DNA of 64,000 nucleotides from Stappia indica (GCF_009789575.1 NZ_CP046908.1:3563001-3627000), one strand, 5' to 3'. Shown: positions 6,814-17,525, counted from the stretch's first letter. Numbers and translations: made by a program. Notes: a model not told the origin generated them from the letters alone.

Positions 6814-8790
6814 GTGTCCCTCCCGTTCTTCCGCTCCGGCGTGCCCATGGCCGCCCGGGTCGGCGTGCTCGCGGCCATTGCCGTGATCGCCGTCGCCGTC
6901 CTGTCGCTCACCCATTATCTCGGCGACCGGGGCATGAGCGCTGCTCTCGACCGGCTTTCGGACAACCGCGCCCTCCAGTCGCTGGCCGCCAGCGTCGCCA
7001 ACGAGACGCTGCAGATGCGCCGCCGCGAGAAGGACTTCCTGCTGCGCCGCGACGAGGCGGAAGCGCAGCGCTACGGCGCCGCGGTCGCAACGGTATTGGC
7101 GGAGCTCGGCGCCATGGCCGATCTCGACGCGGCCGCGCCCGTGCGCGCCCGCATCGATACGGTCAGGAGCGAGGTCGCGGCCCATCGCGACCAGTTCGCC
7201 AAGGTCGTCGAGTCCTACCGCGTCATGGGCTTCGACGAGAAGAGCGGCCTTCAGGGCGAGCTGCGTGCCGCCGTCCATGCGGTCGAGACCCGGCTGAAGG
7301 CCGCCGATCTGGACGCGCTGACGGTCAAGATGCTGATGATGCGCCGGCATGAGAAGGACCTCATGCTGCGCGGCGACATGAAATATGTCGGCGAAGTCGA
7401 CGCCCGCCGCGCCGAATTCGACGCGCTGCTTGCCGCCTCGCCCCTCGGTGCCGCCGAACAGGCCGAGATCGCCAGGCTGATGGATGCCTATGTCGGCGGC
7501 TTCAAGGGCTACGCGACGATCGACGCCACCATCGATGCCGAAACCGGCGTCCTGAGCGACATCTTCGGGCGGCTGACCCCGGAGGTGGAGGCCGTCGAGC
7601 AGGCCGCGGAGGCCGGACTTGCGGCGGCCGAGGCCGACCTTGCGGCAACCCGCAGCACGGTCTCCACGGTCTTCGTGGCGAGCGCGGTTGCCACGCTGGT
7701 CATCGCTCTCGGCCTTGCCTGGGTTCTCGGCCGCGGCATCACCCGCCCGGTCATCGGCCTCACCGGCGCAATGCGCTCGCTCGCCGACGGCGACACCTCG
7801 GTCGAGATTCCCGATGCCTCGCGGCACCTCGAAATCGGCGCGATGGCCAGTGCGGTCGAAGTGTTCCGCGCCAATGCGATCCGCAACCGCGAGCTGGAGG
7901 CGCAGCAGGCCGAAAACGAGAAGCGTGCCGCGGCCGAAAAGCGCGCTGCGATGGAGCAGCTCGCCCGCGAGTTCGACGACAGCGTCGGCCGCATCGTCGG
8001 CATGATCACGCAGGCCTCGCACGACCTGTCGAGCGCCTCGCAAACCATGGCCACGCTTTCGGAAGACGTCGACACGCGCTCGGCCAGCGTCGCGGCCGCC
8101 TCCGAACAGACCGCCGCCAATGTCCACACGGTCGCTGCAGCGACCGAGGAGATGAACGCCTCGATCTCGGAGATCAGCGCCCAGATCCTGCGCACGTCGA
8201 CCTCGACCCAGCAGGCGGCAGACGAGATCCTGCGCACCAGCAGCCAGATGGAAGCGCTCACCTCCGTCGCCAACCGCATCGGCGAGGTCGTGTCGCTGAT
8301 TTCCGGCATTGCCGCCCAGACCAACCTCCTGGCGCTCAATGCCAGCATCGAGTCGGCCCGCGCCGGCGAGGCGGGCAAGGGCTTTGCCGTGGTGGCGGGC
8401 GAGGTCAAGGCCCTGGCCGGCGAGACCGCCAAGGCGACCGACGGCATTTCCGGGCTCGTCGCCGAGATCCAGGCCGAGACCCGCAACGCGGTTGCCGCGA
8501 TCGACGGGATCGGCCGCCTGGTCTCCGACATCAACGGCACCGCCACGGCAATCGCCGCGGCCATGGAAGAGCAGGGCGCGGCCACCCGCGAGGTTTCGCG
8601 CAATGTGGTCGAGGCCGCCTCGGGCAGCCGTGCCGTCTCCGACGGTATTTCGGGGGTGAGCATCGCCTCGCGCGAGAACCGCAATGCCGTGACGACGGTG
8701 ACGGCTGCTGCCGAGACCTTGTCGGGCCAGTCGGACGAGATGCGCCGCGAGGTCGAGCGTTTCCTGGCCCATATCCGAAACGCCGCCTGA
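6814..8790 (+). CDS. Methyl-accepting chemotaxis protein, helical double-repeat sensor
   Basis: A 658-residue chemoreceptor. I chose the GTG at 6814 because a GGAGAG site lies 7 bases upstream. A membrane helix at about residues 12-33 is followed by a periplasmic, mostly helical sensor in which the motif RR(R/H)EKD-(F/L) occurs twice, near residues 67 and 175. That repeated motif suggests an HBM-like bimodular bundle. A second membrane helix (about 284-306), HAMP and a cytoplasmic coiled coil follow; the hairpin tip reads [20 protein letters not shown]. It should signal to CheA/CheW, which are not in the window. No C-terminal receptor-binding pentapeptide is seen. Confidence 0.92.
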   Translation: MSLPFFRSGVPMAARVGVLAAIAVIAVAVLSLTHYLGDRGMSAALDRLSDNRALQSLAASVANETLQMRRREKDFLLRRDEAEAQRYGAAVATVLAELGAMADLDAAAPVRARIDTVRSEVAAHRDQFAKVVESYRVMGFDEKSGLQGELRAAVHAVETRLKAADLDALTVKMLMMRRHEKDLMLRGDMKYVGEVDARRAEFDALLAASPLGAAEQAEIARLMDAYVGGFKGYATIDATIDAETGVLSDIFGRLTPEVEAVEQAAEAGLAAAEADLAATRSTVSTVFVASAVATLVIALGLAWVLGRGITRPVIGLTGAMRSLADGDTSVEIPDASRHLEIGAMASAVEVFRANAIRNRELEAQQAENEKRAAAEKRAAMEQLAREFDDSVGRIVGMITQASHDLSSASQTMATLSEDVDTRSASVAAASEQTAANVHTVAAATEEMNASISEISAQILRTSTSTQQAADEILRTSSQMEALTSVANRIGEVVSLISGIAAQTNLLALNASIESARAGEAGKGFAVVAGEVKALAGETAKATDGISGLVAEIQAETRNAVAAIDGIGRLVSDINGTATAIAAAMEEQGAATREVSRNVVEAASGSRAVSDGISGVSIASRENRNAVTTVTAAAETLSGQSDEMRREVERFLAHIRNAA

Positions 8791-8803
8791 CGCAGGCACT
8801 CTC

Positions 8804-8828
8804 CCGCTGGCGCTTGCGCGTCAGCGGG
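8804..8828. terminator. Hairpin at convergent gene ends
   Basis: CCCGCTG (8804-8810) pairs with CAGCGGG (8822-8828), with an inner GCGC/GCGC stem. It lies between the chemoreceptor stop and the convergent glycosyltransferase stop, overlapping the latter. There is no clear T-run, so it is only a possible two-way terminator. Confidence 0.45.
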
Positions 8829-9993
8829 TCTTGGCCAGCCTGTCGTAGACGGCCAGCGTCGCCGCGCACATCGCCTCGACGGTGAAGTCGCGGCGCACAT
8901 GGGCGAGCGCCCGTGCGGCCAGCGCCGCGCGGTCCTGCGGCGTGAGCGCGAGCATTTCGGCCAGCGCCAGCGCCAGCGCAGGGGCATCGCTCGCCGGCAC
9001 GCGCCAGCCGGTGCGCTCATCGTCTGCGACATCGGGCGGCGCCAGCACCGTCTCGGGCACGGCGCCGAGGTTCGTCGCGACCACCGGCACGCCGGCGGCC
9101 TGCGCCTCGACGGCGGCCCGGCCGAAGGCTTCCGGCTCGATCGAGGCGACCACCGCGACATCGGCAAGGGCGAGGGCGGCGGCGACATCGGCGCAGTGGC
9201 CGACCAGCTGCACCCGGTCCGAAAGGCCGGCATTGGCGATGCGCGTCTTCAGTTCCGTCGCATAGGTCTCCCGCCCCTGGGCATCGCCTGCCAGGATCGC
9301 CGTCCAGCCGGTCGGCGCATGGCCGTGAGCCGACAGCCGGTTCAGGGCATCGATCAGCACCGTCTGGCCCTTCCAGTGGGTGAGGCGGGCAAGGTTGAGG
9401 ATCACCCGCTCGCCGCCCTGAAGGCCCCAGGCGTCGGCGAGGGCCTGCCGGCGCTCGGGCGAAACGGACGCCGGGTCGAGCGCGGCAAGGTCGGAGCCGC
9501 GATGGATGACGGTGATGCGGTCCTTTGCGAAAGGGTGCCGCTCGGCGATCAGCGCGGCCGTGTAGCGGGAATTGGCGATCACCGCATCGCCGCGCGCCAT
9601 CACCGAATTGTAGAGCCCTTTCAAGGCATTGGTCTGATTGTAGATGCCGTGATAGGTGGTGACGAAGGGCAGGCCGAGCCGCCGTGCGGCGATCAGCGCC
9701 GACCAGGCCGGCGCCCGCGAGCGGGCATGGATCAGGTCCACCCCTTCCTTGCGGGCAAGGCGCGTCAGCGCGCCGGCATTGCGCCAGATACCCAGCGGCG
9801 ACTTTCGTCCCACCGGCAGCGTCACATGCTCGCCGCCGACAGCCTCCAGTTCCGCCACCAGACGGCCGCCGCGGCTTGCCACGATGGCCCGGTGCCCGGC
9901 CGCCACCAGCGCCCGCGCCACGTCGACGGTGGTACGCTCGGCGCCGCCCGTCTGAAGGTCCGGAATGACTTGCAGCACGGTTCGGCGGGTCAC
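8821..9993 (-). CDS. GT4-type glycosyltransferase
   Basis: A 390-residue GT-B glycosyltransferase. It starts with VIPDLQTGGAERTTVDVARAL, the acceptor-domain glycine loop of family GT4. The C-terminal half carries a nucleotide-sugar domain with ILNLARLTHWKGQ and the E-x7-E motif inside EPEAFGRAAVEAQAAGVPVV. The GTG at 9993 follows an AGGAG site by 5 bases. Family members add sugars to lipopolysaccharide, capsule or glycolipids at the inner membrane; no other envelope sugar genes lie nearby, so the acceptor is unknown. Confidence 0.9.
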   Translation of the reverse strand: MTRRTVLQVIPDLQTGGAERTTVDVARALVAAGHRAIVASRGGRLVAELEAVGGEHVTLPVGRKSPLGIWRNAGALTRLARKEGVDLIHARSRAPAWSALIAARRLGLPFVTTYHGIYNQTNALKGLYNSVMARGDAVIANSRYTAALIAERHPFAKDRITVIHRGSDLAALDPASVSPERRQALADAWGLQGGERVILNLARLTHWKGQTVLIDALNRLSAHGHAPTGWTAILAGDAQGRETYATELKTRIANAGLSDRVQLVGHCADVAAALALADVAVVASIEPEAFGRAAVEAQAAGVPVVATNLGAVPETVLAPPDVADDERTGWRVPASDAPALALALAEMLALTPQDRAALAARALAHVRRDFTVEAMCAATLAVYDRLAKTR

Positions 9994-10111
9994 GAGGGCT
10001 CCTGTCGGATGGGGCAAGCGAAAGCCCGGCGCGGACTTTTCAAGGCTCGCGACCTGTGCCACATCGGGCGGCAATCAGGCAAGATGAACGGGCAAGGAAG
10101 CGGAGGCAGCG

Positions 10112-10924
10112 ATGGACGGGCAGGCTCAGGATCAGGTGCGCCATATCGAGGTCAGTGCCGACAGGCGGCGCATCGCCGTGCTGCGAGAGGAGGGCGCGCC
10201 GGGGCGCTGCGGCGTGCTGTGGCTGTCCGGCTTCAAGTCCGACATGGCCGGCACCAAGGCGGAGGAGCTTGCCGCCTGGGCGCGCGCCACCGGCCGCGCC
10301 ATGACGCGTCTCGACTATTCCGGCCACGGCATCTCGGACGGCGCGTTCGAGGACGGCACCATCTCGCGCTGGGCGGAGGAGGCGCTGGCCGTCCATGCCG
10401 CCTTCTGCCGCGAGCCGACCATCGTCGTCGGCTCGTCGATGGGCGGCTGGATCGCGCTGCTGCTGGCCCGCGCGCTTGCCGCCCGGCCGGTTGCGTCCGC
10501 GCCGCTCGCCGGCATGGTGCTGATCGCGCCGGCGCCGGACTTCACCGAAGAGCTGATGTGGAAGCACGAGTTCACCGACGAGATCCGCGAGACGATCCTG
10601 CGCGAGGGCCGGTTCGAGCGTCCGTCCGAATATGACGACAGCCCCTATGTGATCACCCGCGCCCTGATCGAGGACGGCCGCGACAACCTGCTGCTCGCCG
10701 GCCTGATCGAGACCGGCTGCCCGGTCACCATCCTGCAGGGCCAGCGCGACGACGCCGTGCCCTGGCGCCATGCGCTGCGGCTGACCGAGTGCCTGGCGCT
10801 GGACGATGTGGTGCTGACCCTGATCAAGGACGGCGACCACCGGCTGTCGCGGCCGCAGGACATCGAGCGGCTGATTGCCGCCGTCGAGGTCCGCGCGACC
10901 GAGGCCGAAGCGGAAGCCGGCTGA
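10112..10924 (+). CDS. Alpha/beta hydrolase
   Basis: A 270-residue serine hydrolase. The nucleophile elbow is GSSMGG with Ser109. The probable acid lies in LQGQRDDAVPWRHA and the catalytic His in DGDHRLSR near the end. An early VLWLSGFKSDMAGTKA and the RLDYSGHGISDG loop resemble the ABHD10-like branch of acyl-protein or glucuronide esterases, as far as one can tell by eye. The ATG follows a GGAGG site. It is divergent from the glycosyltransferase and stands alone. Confidence 0.87.
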   Translation: MDGQAQDQVRHIEVSADRRRIAVLREEGAPGRCGVLWLSGFKSDMAGTKAEELAAWARATGRAMTRLDYSGHGISDGAFEDGTISRWAEEALAVHAAFCREPTIVVGSSMGGWIALLLARALAARPVASAPLAGMVLIAPAPDFTEELMWKHEFTDEIRETILREGRFERPSEYDDSPYVITRALIEDGRDNLLLAGLIETGCPVTILQGQRDDAVPWRHALRLTECLALDDVVLTLIKDGDHRLSRPQDIERLIAAVEVRATEAEAEAG

Positions 10925-11096
10925 TCCGGCAGGGCAGCGCCTGCGTCCTTCTGCCCGTTCTTTTTGCAGGGCGGGTCATCGGTTTGTCTTATTTCGCGCA
11001 AAGGCTTGGGCAGGCATGATCGGACCTGCGCAGCCGGCCGGGGAGCGTCCCCGCGGGCGAACGCGCGCGCGGACAGCAAGCGGAGGCAAGCAATCC

Positions 11097-12134
11097 ATGA
11101 CGGCAGCACGCAGGCGTTTCATCCTGGCGATCGACGGAGGCGGTATTCGGGGGCTGATCCCGCTGCGAATCCTCGAGACGCTGGAGGCGCGGCTGCGCGT
11201 GCTCGGCAAGACCCAGCCCCTCCATCGCTATTTCGACATGATCGGCGGCAGTTCCACCGGCGGGCTGATTGCCGCCGGCCTGGCCGCCCCGCGCCCCGAC
11301 GACACCAGCGGCGCACCGGCGGCCGGCACTTCCGAGTTGCGCCGCTTCTTCGAGGTGGAGGCGCGCGAGGTCTTCCGCCGCAAGAGCCTGTTCGAGCGCT
11401 TCGTCGCCAACCCGCGGGCGGTGTTCGACGAGCGCTACGACGAGCGGCCGCTGGAGCGCATCCTCAAGGAACAGCTCGGCTGGACTTCGCTGCAGTCGGC
11501 GCTGACCCGCGTGGTGCTGACGGCCTATGACCTCGGCCGCCGCGAGGCGGTGTTTATGACCAACGGGCGCCAGAGCGACGGCAGCCGGCCGGACGACTAC
11601 TATTTCTGGCAGGCGGTGCGCGCGACGACGGCGGCGCCGGCCTATTTCGAGCCGATGCGCACGGAAAACCTGACCCATGGCGACGAACGGGTGCTGATCG
11701 ACGGCGGCGTCGTCATGAACAACCCGGTTTTGGCGGTCTGGCTGGAGGCGATGAAGATGGGCTGGAAGCCGGAGGAGATCACCATCGTGTCGCTCGGCAC
11801 CGGTGCCGACATCCGCCGCACCTGGACTTTCCGCGAGGCCGCGTCCTGGGGGCCGCTCGGCTGGCTGCTGCCGGCAAACGGCGTGCCGCTCCTTTCCGTC
11901 CTTGCCCATGGCCAGTCGACCACCGCCGCTTATCAGGCCGAGCGCCTGTTGCCGGCCGCCGGTATCGGCGAGGTGGTGCGCCTCGACGGCGACCTGCCGG
12001 CCGGGGCGGAGGCGATCGACAACACCCGTCCGGGCAACATCATCGAGCTGAACGGCGTGGCCGATCGCATCATCCGCGACAACACCCGGCTGCTCGACCG
12101 TCTCGCGCAGGAGATGAGCGAGTGGCCCGAATAG
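11097..12134 (+). CDS. Patatin-like phospholipase
   Basis: A 345-residue cytoplasmic lipid acyl hydrolase. It has the oxyanion loop DGGGIRG (residues 13-19), the nucleophile motif GSSTG with Ser53, and the catalytic Asp202 in LIDGGVVMNNP, so the Ser-Asp dyad is complete. Patatins release fatty acids from phospholipids. A GGAGG site precedes the ATG. Patatins of this form are also used as CBASS effectors, but no nucleotide cyclase or other defence gene lies next to it, so a housekeeping or stand-alone role is more likely. Confidence 0.88.
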   Translation: MTAARRRFILAIDGGGIRGLIPLRILETLEARLRVLGKTQPLHRYFDMIGGSSTGGLIAAGLAAPRPDDTSGAPAAGTSELRRFFEVEAREVFRRKSLFERFVANPRAVFDERYDERPLERILKEQLGWTSLQSALTRVVLTAYDLGRREAVFMTNGRQSDGSRPDDYYFWQAVRATTAAPAYFEPMRTENLTHGDERVLIDGGVVMNNPVLAVWLEAMKMGWKPEEITIVSLGTGADIRRTWTFREAASWGPLGWLLPANGVPLLSVLAHGQSTTAAYQAERLLPAAGIGEVVRLDGDLPAGAEAIDNTRPGNIIELNGVADRIIRDNTRLLDRLAQEMSEWPE

Positions 12135-12267
12135 CGAGCGCCGTCTGACGCCGCGCCTTTTTCGATTTATGGTTAACCGTCCGTAAACGCTCCGGCGCGA
12201 CACTGGGTGTGACCCTCGGCGCACTGCGTCGGCGGGAAGGGCCAGCGCGGAACGAAAGGAGCCGGCC

Positions 12268-13536
12268 ATGTCGCGAATGCGTGCCTCAGCCATGTCCCCG
12301 AGCGGCCGATCCCGCGGCGCCGTGCCGTGCCGCGAACGGCGCCCGCTTCTGCTTGCTCTCCTGGCCACTGCCTGCATTGCCGGCCTTGCCGTCATGGCGC
12401 CCGCGTCCGCGGGCGCTGCGCCGCTGCCGCGCGAGAAGCCGGCGAGCCTGATCGCCGCCGAGGCGATGTCGCGCCTGGAGGAGCGGCGCGTGACCACGAC
12501 GCGCGTCCTGCCGTCGACCGATATCGGCGATCTCGTCGACGCGCGGGGCGAGGTCGCGGCAGCGCCTTCCGGCGAGGTCTATTCCAGCTTCGCTGCTGCG
12601 CCCCTGCCGCGTCCGGCCCCGGCGGAGCGCCCCGTTATCGTGGCCGCCGTACCCGTCGAGCTGGCCTCCGCTCCCTCCGGGCTTTCACCGTCCGCCGTGC
12701 GGCCGAATGCGGTCGCCAAGGATCTTTTCGGCGCCATGCGGTCGCCTGCACCGCTCGCCGCCCGGTCCATCGGCTCCTATGCCAAGGGCTGCCTTGCCGG
12801 GGCGACGGCGCTCGCCGTCGACGGGCCGGCCTGGCAGGTCATGCGCCTGTCGCGCAACCGCAACTGGGGTCATCCGCAGCTTGTCGACACGTTGCAGCGC
12901 CTGGCCAGTGACGCGCCCGCGCTCGGCTGGAACGGCTTGCTCGTCGGCGATCTCGCCCAGCCGCGCGGCGGGCCGATGACCTCCGGCCATTCCAGCCACC
13001 AGGTCGGTCTCGATGCCGATATCTGGCTGACGCCGATGCCGGACCGCACGCTGTCGCGCGAGGAGCGCGAGACCATGTCGGCGATCTCGATGCTGAAGGG
13101 CTCGTCCGAGCTGCCGGGTGCCGACCGCGGCGTCGATCCGGCGAAATGGAGCGCATCGCGCGCCCGGCTGATCCGCCGTGCCGCCCAGGACCCGCGCGTT
13201 TCGCGCATCTTCGTCCATCCCGGCATCAAGCAGGCGCTGTGCCGCTTCGAGACCGGCGAGCGCGGCTGGCTGCGCAAGGTCCGGCCCTGGTGGGGCCACC
13301 ACTACCACTTCCATGTGCGCATCGCCTGTCCTGAGGGGAGCGTCGGCTGCAAGGACCAGGACGCACCGCCGCCGGGCGACGGCTGCGGCCAGGAACTGGC
13401 CTGGTGGCTGTCCGACGAGCCCTGGGTGCCGAAAAAGCCGAAGAAGACCGACAAGCCGGCAGCGCCCGCGAAGAAGAAGCAGATGACGCTGGCGGCCCTG
13501 CCTCAGGCCTGCACCGAGGTTCTGGTGGCGCGGTAG
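12268..13536 (+). CDS. mepA: Penicillin-insensitive murein endopeptidase
   Basis: A 422-residue periplasmic peptidoglycan endopeptidase that cuts D-Ala-mDAP cross-links. A hydrophobic signal segment spans about residues 26-48. A low-complexity Pro/Ala region follows, and the catalytic domain begins near residue 165. Zinc ligands are visible in SGHSSHQVGLDADIWL (His244 and Asp251 by comparison with E. coli MepA) and in HHYHFHVR. The C-terminus ends in a Lys/Pro-rich tail. It is longer than E. coli MepA (274 residues) because of the N-terminal spacer, which could reach through the periplasm. A GGAG site precedes the ATG. Confidence 0.93.
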   Translation: MSRMRASAMSPSGRSRGAVPCRERRPLLLALLATACIAGLAVMAPASAGAAPLPREKPASLIAAEAMSRLEERRVTTTRVLPSTDIGDLVDARGEVAAAPSGEVYSSFAAAPLPRPAPAERPVIVAAVPVELASAPSGLSPSAVRPNAVAKDLFGAMRSPAPLAARSIGSYAKGCLAGATALAVDGPAWQVMRLSRNRNWGHPQLVDTLQRLASDAPALGWNGLLVGDLAQPRGGPMTSGHSSHQVGLDADIWLTPMPDRTLSREERETMSAISMLKGSSELPGADRGVDPAKWSASRARLIRRAAQDPRVSRIFVHPGIKQALCRFETGERGWLRKVRPWWGHHYHFHVRIACPEGSVGCKDQDAPPPGDGCGQELAWWLSDEPWVPKKPKKTDKPAAPAKKKQMTLAALPQACTEVLVAR

Positions 13537-13659
13537 GAGGTCCCGCGTGCCGCTCCTCGGCATCTTGTCCGTCGCGGTGGGGAGTGGTTCCCGTCTTTTT
13601 CGATGATGCGCCGCGCAATCCGCTTTGCCGTCGCATCCGGCGATGGTAAATGGGCGCGC

Positions 13660-15465
13660 ATGAGCACGCAGAAAATCTCCGACATCCGCAACTTTTCCAT
13701 CGTGGCGCATATCGACCACGGCAAGTCGACGCTGGCCGACCGTCTGATCCAGATGACGGGCACGCTGACCGTGCGCGAGATGAAGGAGCAGGTGCTCGAT
13801 TCGATGGACATCGAGCGCGAGCGCGGCATTACCATCAAGGCGCAGACCGTGCGCCTGATCTACAACGCCAAGGACGGCAAGCAGTACAAGCTGAACCTCA
13901 TCGACACGCCGGGTCACGTCGACTTCGCCTATGAGGTCTCGCGTTCGCTGGCCGCCTGCGAGGGATCGCTGCTCGTCGTCGACGCCAGCCAGGGCGTCGA
14001 GGCGCAGACGCTTGCCAACGTCTACCAGGCCATCGACAACGATCACGAGATCGTGCCGGTGCTCAACAAGGTCGACCTGCCGGCGGCCGAGCCCGAGCGC
14101 GTCAAGGAGCAGATCGAGGACGTGATCGGTCTCGACGCGTCCGACGCGGTTATGATCTCGGCCAAGACGGGCCTTGGCGTCGAGAACGTGCTGGAGGCGA
14201 TCGTCAACCGCCTGCCGGCCCCGGAGGGAGATCCCGGCGCTCCGCTGAAGGCGCTGCTGGTCGACAGCTGGTACGACGCCTATCTCGGCGTCATGGTGCT
14301 GGTGCGCATCATCGACGGCTCGATGAAGAAGGGCCAGAAGGTCAAGATGATGGGCACGGGCGCGGCCTACGAGATCGACCGGGTCGGCGTCATGACGCCG
14401 AAGTTCCTGTCGGTCGAGGGTCTCGGCCCCGGCGAGATCGGCGTCATCACCGCCTCGATCAAGGAAGTGGCGGACACGCGCGTCGGCGATACGATCACCG
14501 ACGACCGCAAGCCCTGCGCGCAGGCCCTGCCCGGCTTCAAGCCGGCCCAGCCGGTGGTGTTCTGCGGTCTCTTCCCGGTCGATGCCAACGACTTCGAGGA
14601 CCTGCGCGCGGCAATGGGCAAGCTGCGGCTGAACGATGCCAGCTTCTCCTTTGAGATGGAGACCTCGGCGGCGCTCGGCTTCGGCTTTCGCTGCGGCTTC
14701 CTCGGCCTCTTGCATCTGGAAATCGTCCAGGAGCGCCTCGAGCGCGAGTTCGATCTCGACCTGATCGCCACCGCGCCTTCGGTCGTCTACCGCATGCACC
14801 TGACCGACGGCACGCTGAAGGAGCTGCACAACCCGGCCGACATGCCGGATCCGGTGAAGATCGACATCATCGAGGAGCCGTGGATCCGTGCCACGATCAT
14901 GACGCCGGACGAGTATCTCGGCGCGATCCTGACGCTCTGCCAGGAGCGGCGCGGCGTGCAGGTCGACCTCAACTATGTCGGCAGCCGTGCCATGGTCACC
15001 TACGACCTGCCGCTGAACGAGGTGGTGTTCGACTTCTACGATCGGCTGAAGTCGATCTCCAAGGGCTACGCCTCCTTCGACTACCAGATCACCGACTACC
15101 GCGAGGGCGACCTCGTGCGCATGTCGATCCTGGTCAATGCCGAGCCGGTCGACGCGCTTTCGACGCTGGTTCACCGCTCGCAGGCCGAGCGGCGCGGCCG
15201 CGCCATGTGCGAGAAGCTCAAGGACCTGATCCCGCGGCACATGTTCAAGATCCCGATCCAGGCGGCCATCGGCGCCCGGGTCATCGCCCGCGAGACCATC
15301 GCGGCCCTTCGCAAGGACGTGACCGCCAAGTGCTATGGCGGCGACGCGACGCGCAAGCGCAAGCTTCTGGAAAAGCAGAAGGAAGGCAAGAAGCGCATGC
15401 GTCAGTTCGGCAAGGTGGAGATCCCGCAGGAAGCCTTCATCAAGGCCCTGAAGATGGATTCCTGA
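13660..15465 (+). CDS. lepA: Elongation factor 4 (back-translocating GTPase)
   Basis: A 601-residue translational GTPase of normal length. The G1 motif lies in [16 protein letters not shown]3 in DTPGHVDF and G4 in NKVD. The family-specific C-terminal domain is present through [20 protein letters not shown], the LepA signature, and the terminal [15 protein letters not shown]-like stretch. I start at the ATG in front of [11 protein letters not shown], where the family begins; the frame is open further upstream and the ribosome-binding site is weak. It stands alone between mepA and a convergent radical SAM gene. Confidence 0.97.
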   Translation: MSTQKISDIRNFSIVAHIDHGKSTLADRLIQMTGTLTVREMKEQVLDSMDIERERGITIKAQTVRLIYNAKDGKQYKLNLIDTPGHVDFAYEVSRSLAACEGSLLVVDASQGVEAQTLANVYQAIDNDHEIVPVLNKVDLPAAEPERVKEQIEDVIGLDASDAVMISAKTGLGVENVLEAIVNRLPAPEGDPGAPLKALLVDSWYDAYLGVMVLVRIIDGSMKKGQKVKMMGTGAAYEIDRVGVMTPKFLSVEGLGPGEIGVITASIKEVADTRVGDTITDDRKPCAQALPGFKPAQPVVFCGLFPVDANDFEDLRAAMGKLRLNDASFSFEMETSAALGFGFRCGFLGLLHLEIVQERLEREFDLDLIATAPSVVYRMHLTDGTLKELHNPADMPDPVKIDIIEEPWIRATIMTPDEYLGAILTLCQERRGVQVDLNYVGSRAMVTYDLPLNEVVFDFYDRLKSISKGYASFDYQITDYREGDLVRMSILVNAEPVDALSTLVHRSQAERRGRAMCEKLKDLIPRHMFKIPIQAAIGARVIARETIAALRKDVTAKCYGGDATRKRKLLEKQKEGKKRMRQFGKVEIPQEAFIKALKMDS

Positions 15466-15483
15466 TCCGGGCTTTGTCGCCGC

Positions 15484-17091
15484 CTACTCTGCGGCGACGA
15501 GGGCCGGGGGCTGCCAGTTTCCGGCTTCGATCTCGGCGATCTGCGTGTCGATGCGTTGCAGAACGAAGCGCGAGAACGGGCCGAGGTGCACGTAGAGCGC
15601 CACCATGTGCAGCATCGGATTGAGCGCCCGTGGATTGTGCCGCAGCGTGAAGGCGATCATGCGCCACAGGTGGCCGCGATGCTCGGGCTTGTGCCGGGTT
15701 ATCGACCAGACGAGCCGGCCCAGCTTCTTCACGTCGCTCGAAAGCCGCGCGTTGAGCACGTCGCCGTTGGGCCCGTTCATGTCGAGCAGCGAGACCATCT
15801 TGCGCAGCCGGTCGAAATAGGCCTCGGGTGAGTAGATCCGCTCGATCACGGTCCGGTAGTCGGCAAGGATCCGCGCGCGCGGGCGCAGCGTCTCGAAATT
15901 GAGCCCGGCCGTGCACTGGTCGCCCTGTTCATGATCGGGATCGGCCATGTCGAACTCGGCATGCAGCCGGCCCTGCGCCGCAAGCCGCCGGGTGAGCTGG
16001 GTGTTGGGCAGGGCGTAGAGCAGGCCCGTCATCGCAACGGGAATGGCGGCCTCTTCGATGAGGTTGGCTATCTCATCCGCCACGCGGTCGCTCTCTTCGT
16101 CGAAGCCGACGATGAACCCGCCGATGACGAAGATGCCTGCCTCGTAGATCTTGTGCACGCTGGCTGCGATGTCGCGCCGGGTGTTCTGCTTCTTGCGGGT
16201 GGCGACCAGCACGTCCGGGTCCGGGCTCTCGATGCCGACGAAGACGACGAAGAACCCGGCCTGGCGCATCATCTCCAGCAGGTCGGTATCGTCCGCCAGG
16301 TTGAGCGAGGCCTCGGTGGACAGCTCGAAGGGGCGCCCATGGGCCTTCTGCCAGGCGATGAGGTCCGGCAGGAACGCCTTCACCGCCTTCTTGTTGCCGA
16401 TCAGGTTGTCGTCGACGAAATCGACATGGCCGCGATAGCCGAGATCGTAGAGAGCCTGCAGCTCGGCCAGGATCTGCGCGCTGCCCTTGGTGCGCGGCTT
16501 GCGGCCGTAGAGCTCGATGATGTCGCAGAATTCGCAGGTGAAGGGGCATCCGCGCGAGAACTGCACGTTGACCTGCGCATAGTCGGAAAAGTTCAGCAGG
16601 TCGAAGCGCGGGACCGGCGTGGTGGTGACGTCGGCCTTGAACTTCTCGGCCTCGAAGGTGCCGCGCCGCTCGCCGCGCTCGAACGCCTCGAGGAAGGCGC
16701 CGAAGATGCCCTCGGCCTCGCCGATGACCCGGAAGTCCGCCTGCGCGTAATGCTCCGGGCTCGAGGTCACGTCCGGGCCGCCGACCACGGCGGGAATGCC
16801 CGCGTCCTGGCACAGGGCGATGATCGCCAGCGTATCGGACTGCTGCGGCAGCATGCCGCCGGTGAAGACGACGTCGGCCCAGGCCAGTTCCTCGTCCCGC
16901 AGCTCGGTCGTATTGCGGTCGATCAGCCGTGGCTCCCAGCCCTCCGGCAACATCGCCGCGACGGTGATCAGGCCGAGGGGCGGTGCCGGGTATTTGGCGC
17001 CGATCAGGGCGCAGGTTTCCTGATAGTTCCAGAAAGAACCGGCCTGAAAGCGCGGGTAGAGCAGCAGGACGTTGACGGTCGAATGCAGCAT
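15484..17091 (-). CDS. B12-binding radical SAM protein, hopanoid C-2 methylase-like
   Basis: A 535-residue protein with an N-terminal cobalamin-binding Rossmann domain (about 1-160) and a radical SAM domain. The iron-sulfur cysteines are C182-x3-C186-x2-C189 in RGCPFTCEFCDIIELYGR. A C-terminal DUF4070-like region contains the LYALPNTQLTRRLAAQGRLH motif. The opening (LLLYPRFQAGSFWNYQETCALIGAKYP) and GGPDVTSSPEHY recall HpnP, which uses methylcobalamin to methylate hopanoids at C-2. No hpn gene is near, so I leave the gene unnamed. It ends 18 bases from the convergent lepA stop. Confidence 0.85.
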   Translation of the reverse strand: MLHSTVNVLLLYPRFQAGSFWNYQETCALIGAKYPAPPLGLITVAAMLPEGWEPRLIDRNTTELRDEELAWADVVFTGGMLPQQSDTLAIIALCQDAGIPAVVGGPDVTSSPEHYAQADFRVIGEAEGIFGAFLEAFERGERRGTFEAEKFKADVTTTPVPRFDLLNFSDYAQVNVQFSRGCPFTCEFCDIIELYGRKPRTKGSAQILAELQALYDLGYRGHVDFVDDNLIGNKKAVKAFLPDLIAWQKAHGRPFELSTEASLNLADDTDLLEMMRQAGFFVVFVGIESPDPDVLVATRKKQNTRRDIAASVHKIYEAGIFVIGGFIVGFDEESDRVADEIANLIEEAAIPVAMTGLLYALPNTQLTRRLAAQGRLHAEFDMADPDHEQGDQCTAGLNFETLRPRARILADYRTVIERIYSPEAYFDRLRKMVSLLDMNGPNGDVLNARLSSDVKKLGRLVWSITRHKPEHRGHLWRMIAFTLRHNPRALNPMLHMVALYVHLGPFSRFVLQRIDTQIAEIEAGNWQPPALVAAE

Positions 17092-17525
17092 CACAGGCCT
17101 TTCGGCGGATCGAGGAGCCAGCGTGCGATGATGGTAGCAGACTTGGCGCATTTGGGGGCGGCTGGTTGCAAGCCGCTGCAGGGTTCAACTCTGACTTCCC
17201 CTCCCCGGGCAGGGCGCCGGCTGCAGGCCCCTTGCAAAATAGAATTCGCTCACCATTTGTTAACAGTGCCTGTTCATGATTGATTGACGATCACGCGCGC
17301 CGAACGGTGTCGCAAGCCTGTCACCCTCTCATTGCATAAGGAGGGTAGGGCGTTTTCGAAAAACGACCCGAAACGACTTTGGCGCAATTCGTCATGCGTC
17401 GGTGCGATACGTTCCGCACCGCGATGAACCTTTCGCAGCCCGGCACTTCGCGATGGCGAATGCGAGCGCGAGGCACGGCACCTGACGGTGCAAAGAAAAC
17501 AAGAACGATAAGAAAGAGACTGACT
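17092..17525. other. 434-base region upstream of the cold-shock-like gene
   Basis: No convincing gene. It contains TTGACGA at 17282, a hairpin CGTTTTCGAAAAACG near 17353-17367, and a stem GGTGCG/CGCACC near 17400-17420. Cold-shock genes often have long structured 5' leaders, and this region could be one; that is inference from position only. Confidence 0.35.

Noticed and set aside
6706-8799. Minus-strand open frame of about 700 codons opposite the first chemoreceptor
   Set aside because: Mirror of a repetitive coiled-coil gene; composition is that of a shadow frame.
11097-12134. Patatin as a CBASS or other anti-phage effector
   Set aside because: No CD-NTase, accessory gene or other defence gene is next to it; neighbours are mepA and a hydrolase.
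12685-15240. Minus-strand open frame of about 850 codons opposite mepA and lepA
   Set aside because: It spans two unrelated plus-strand genes and their spacer and has no recognisable protein sequence.
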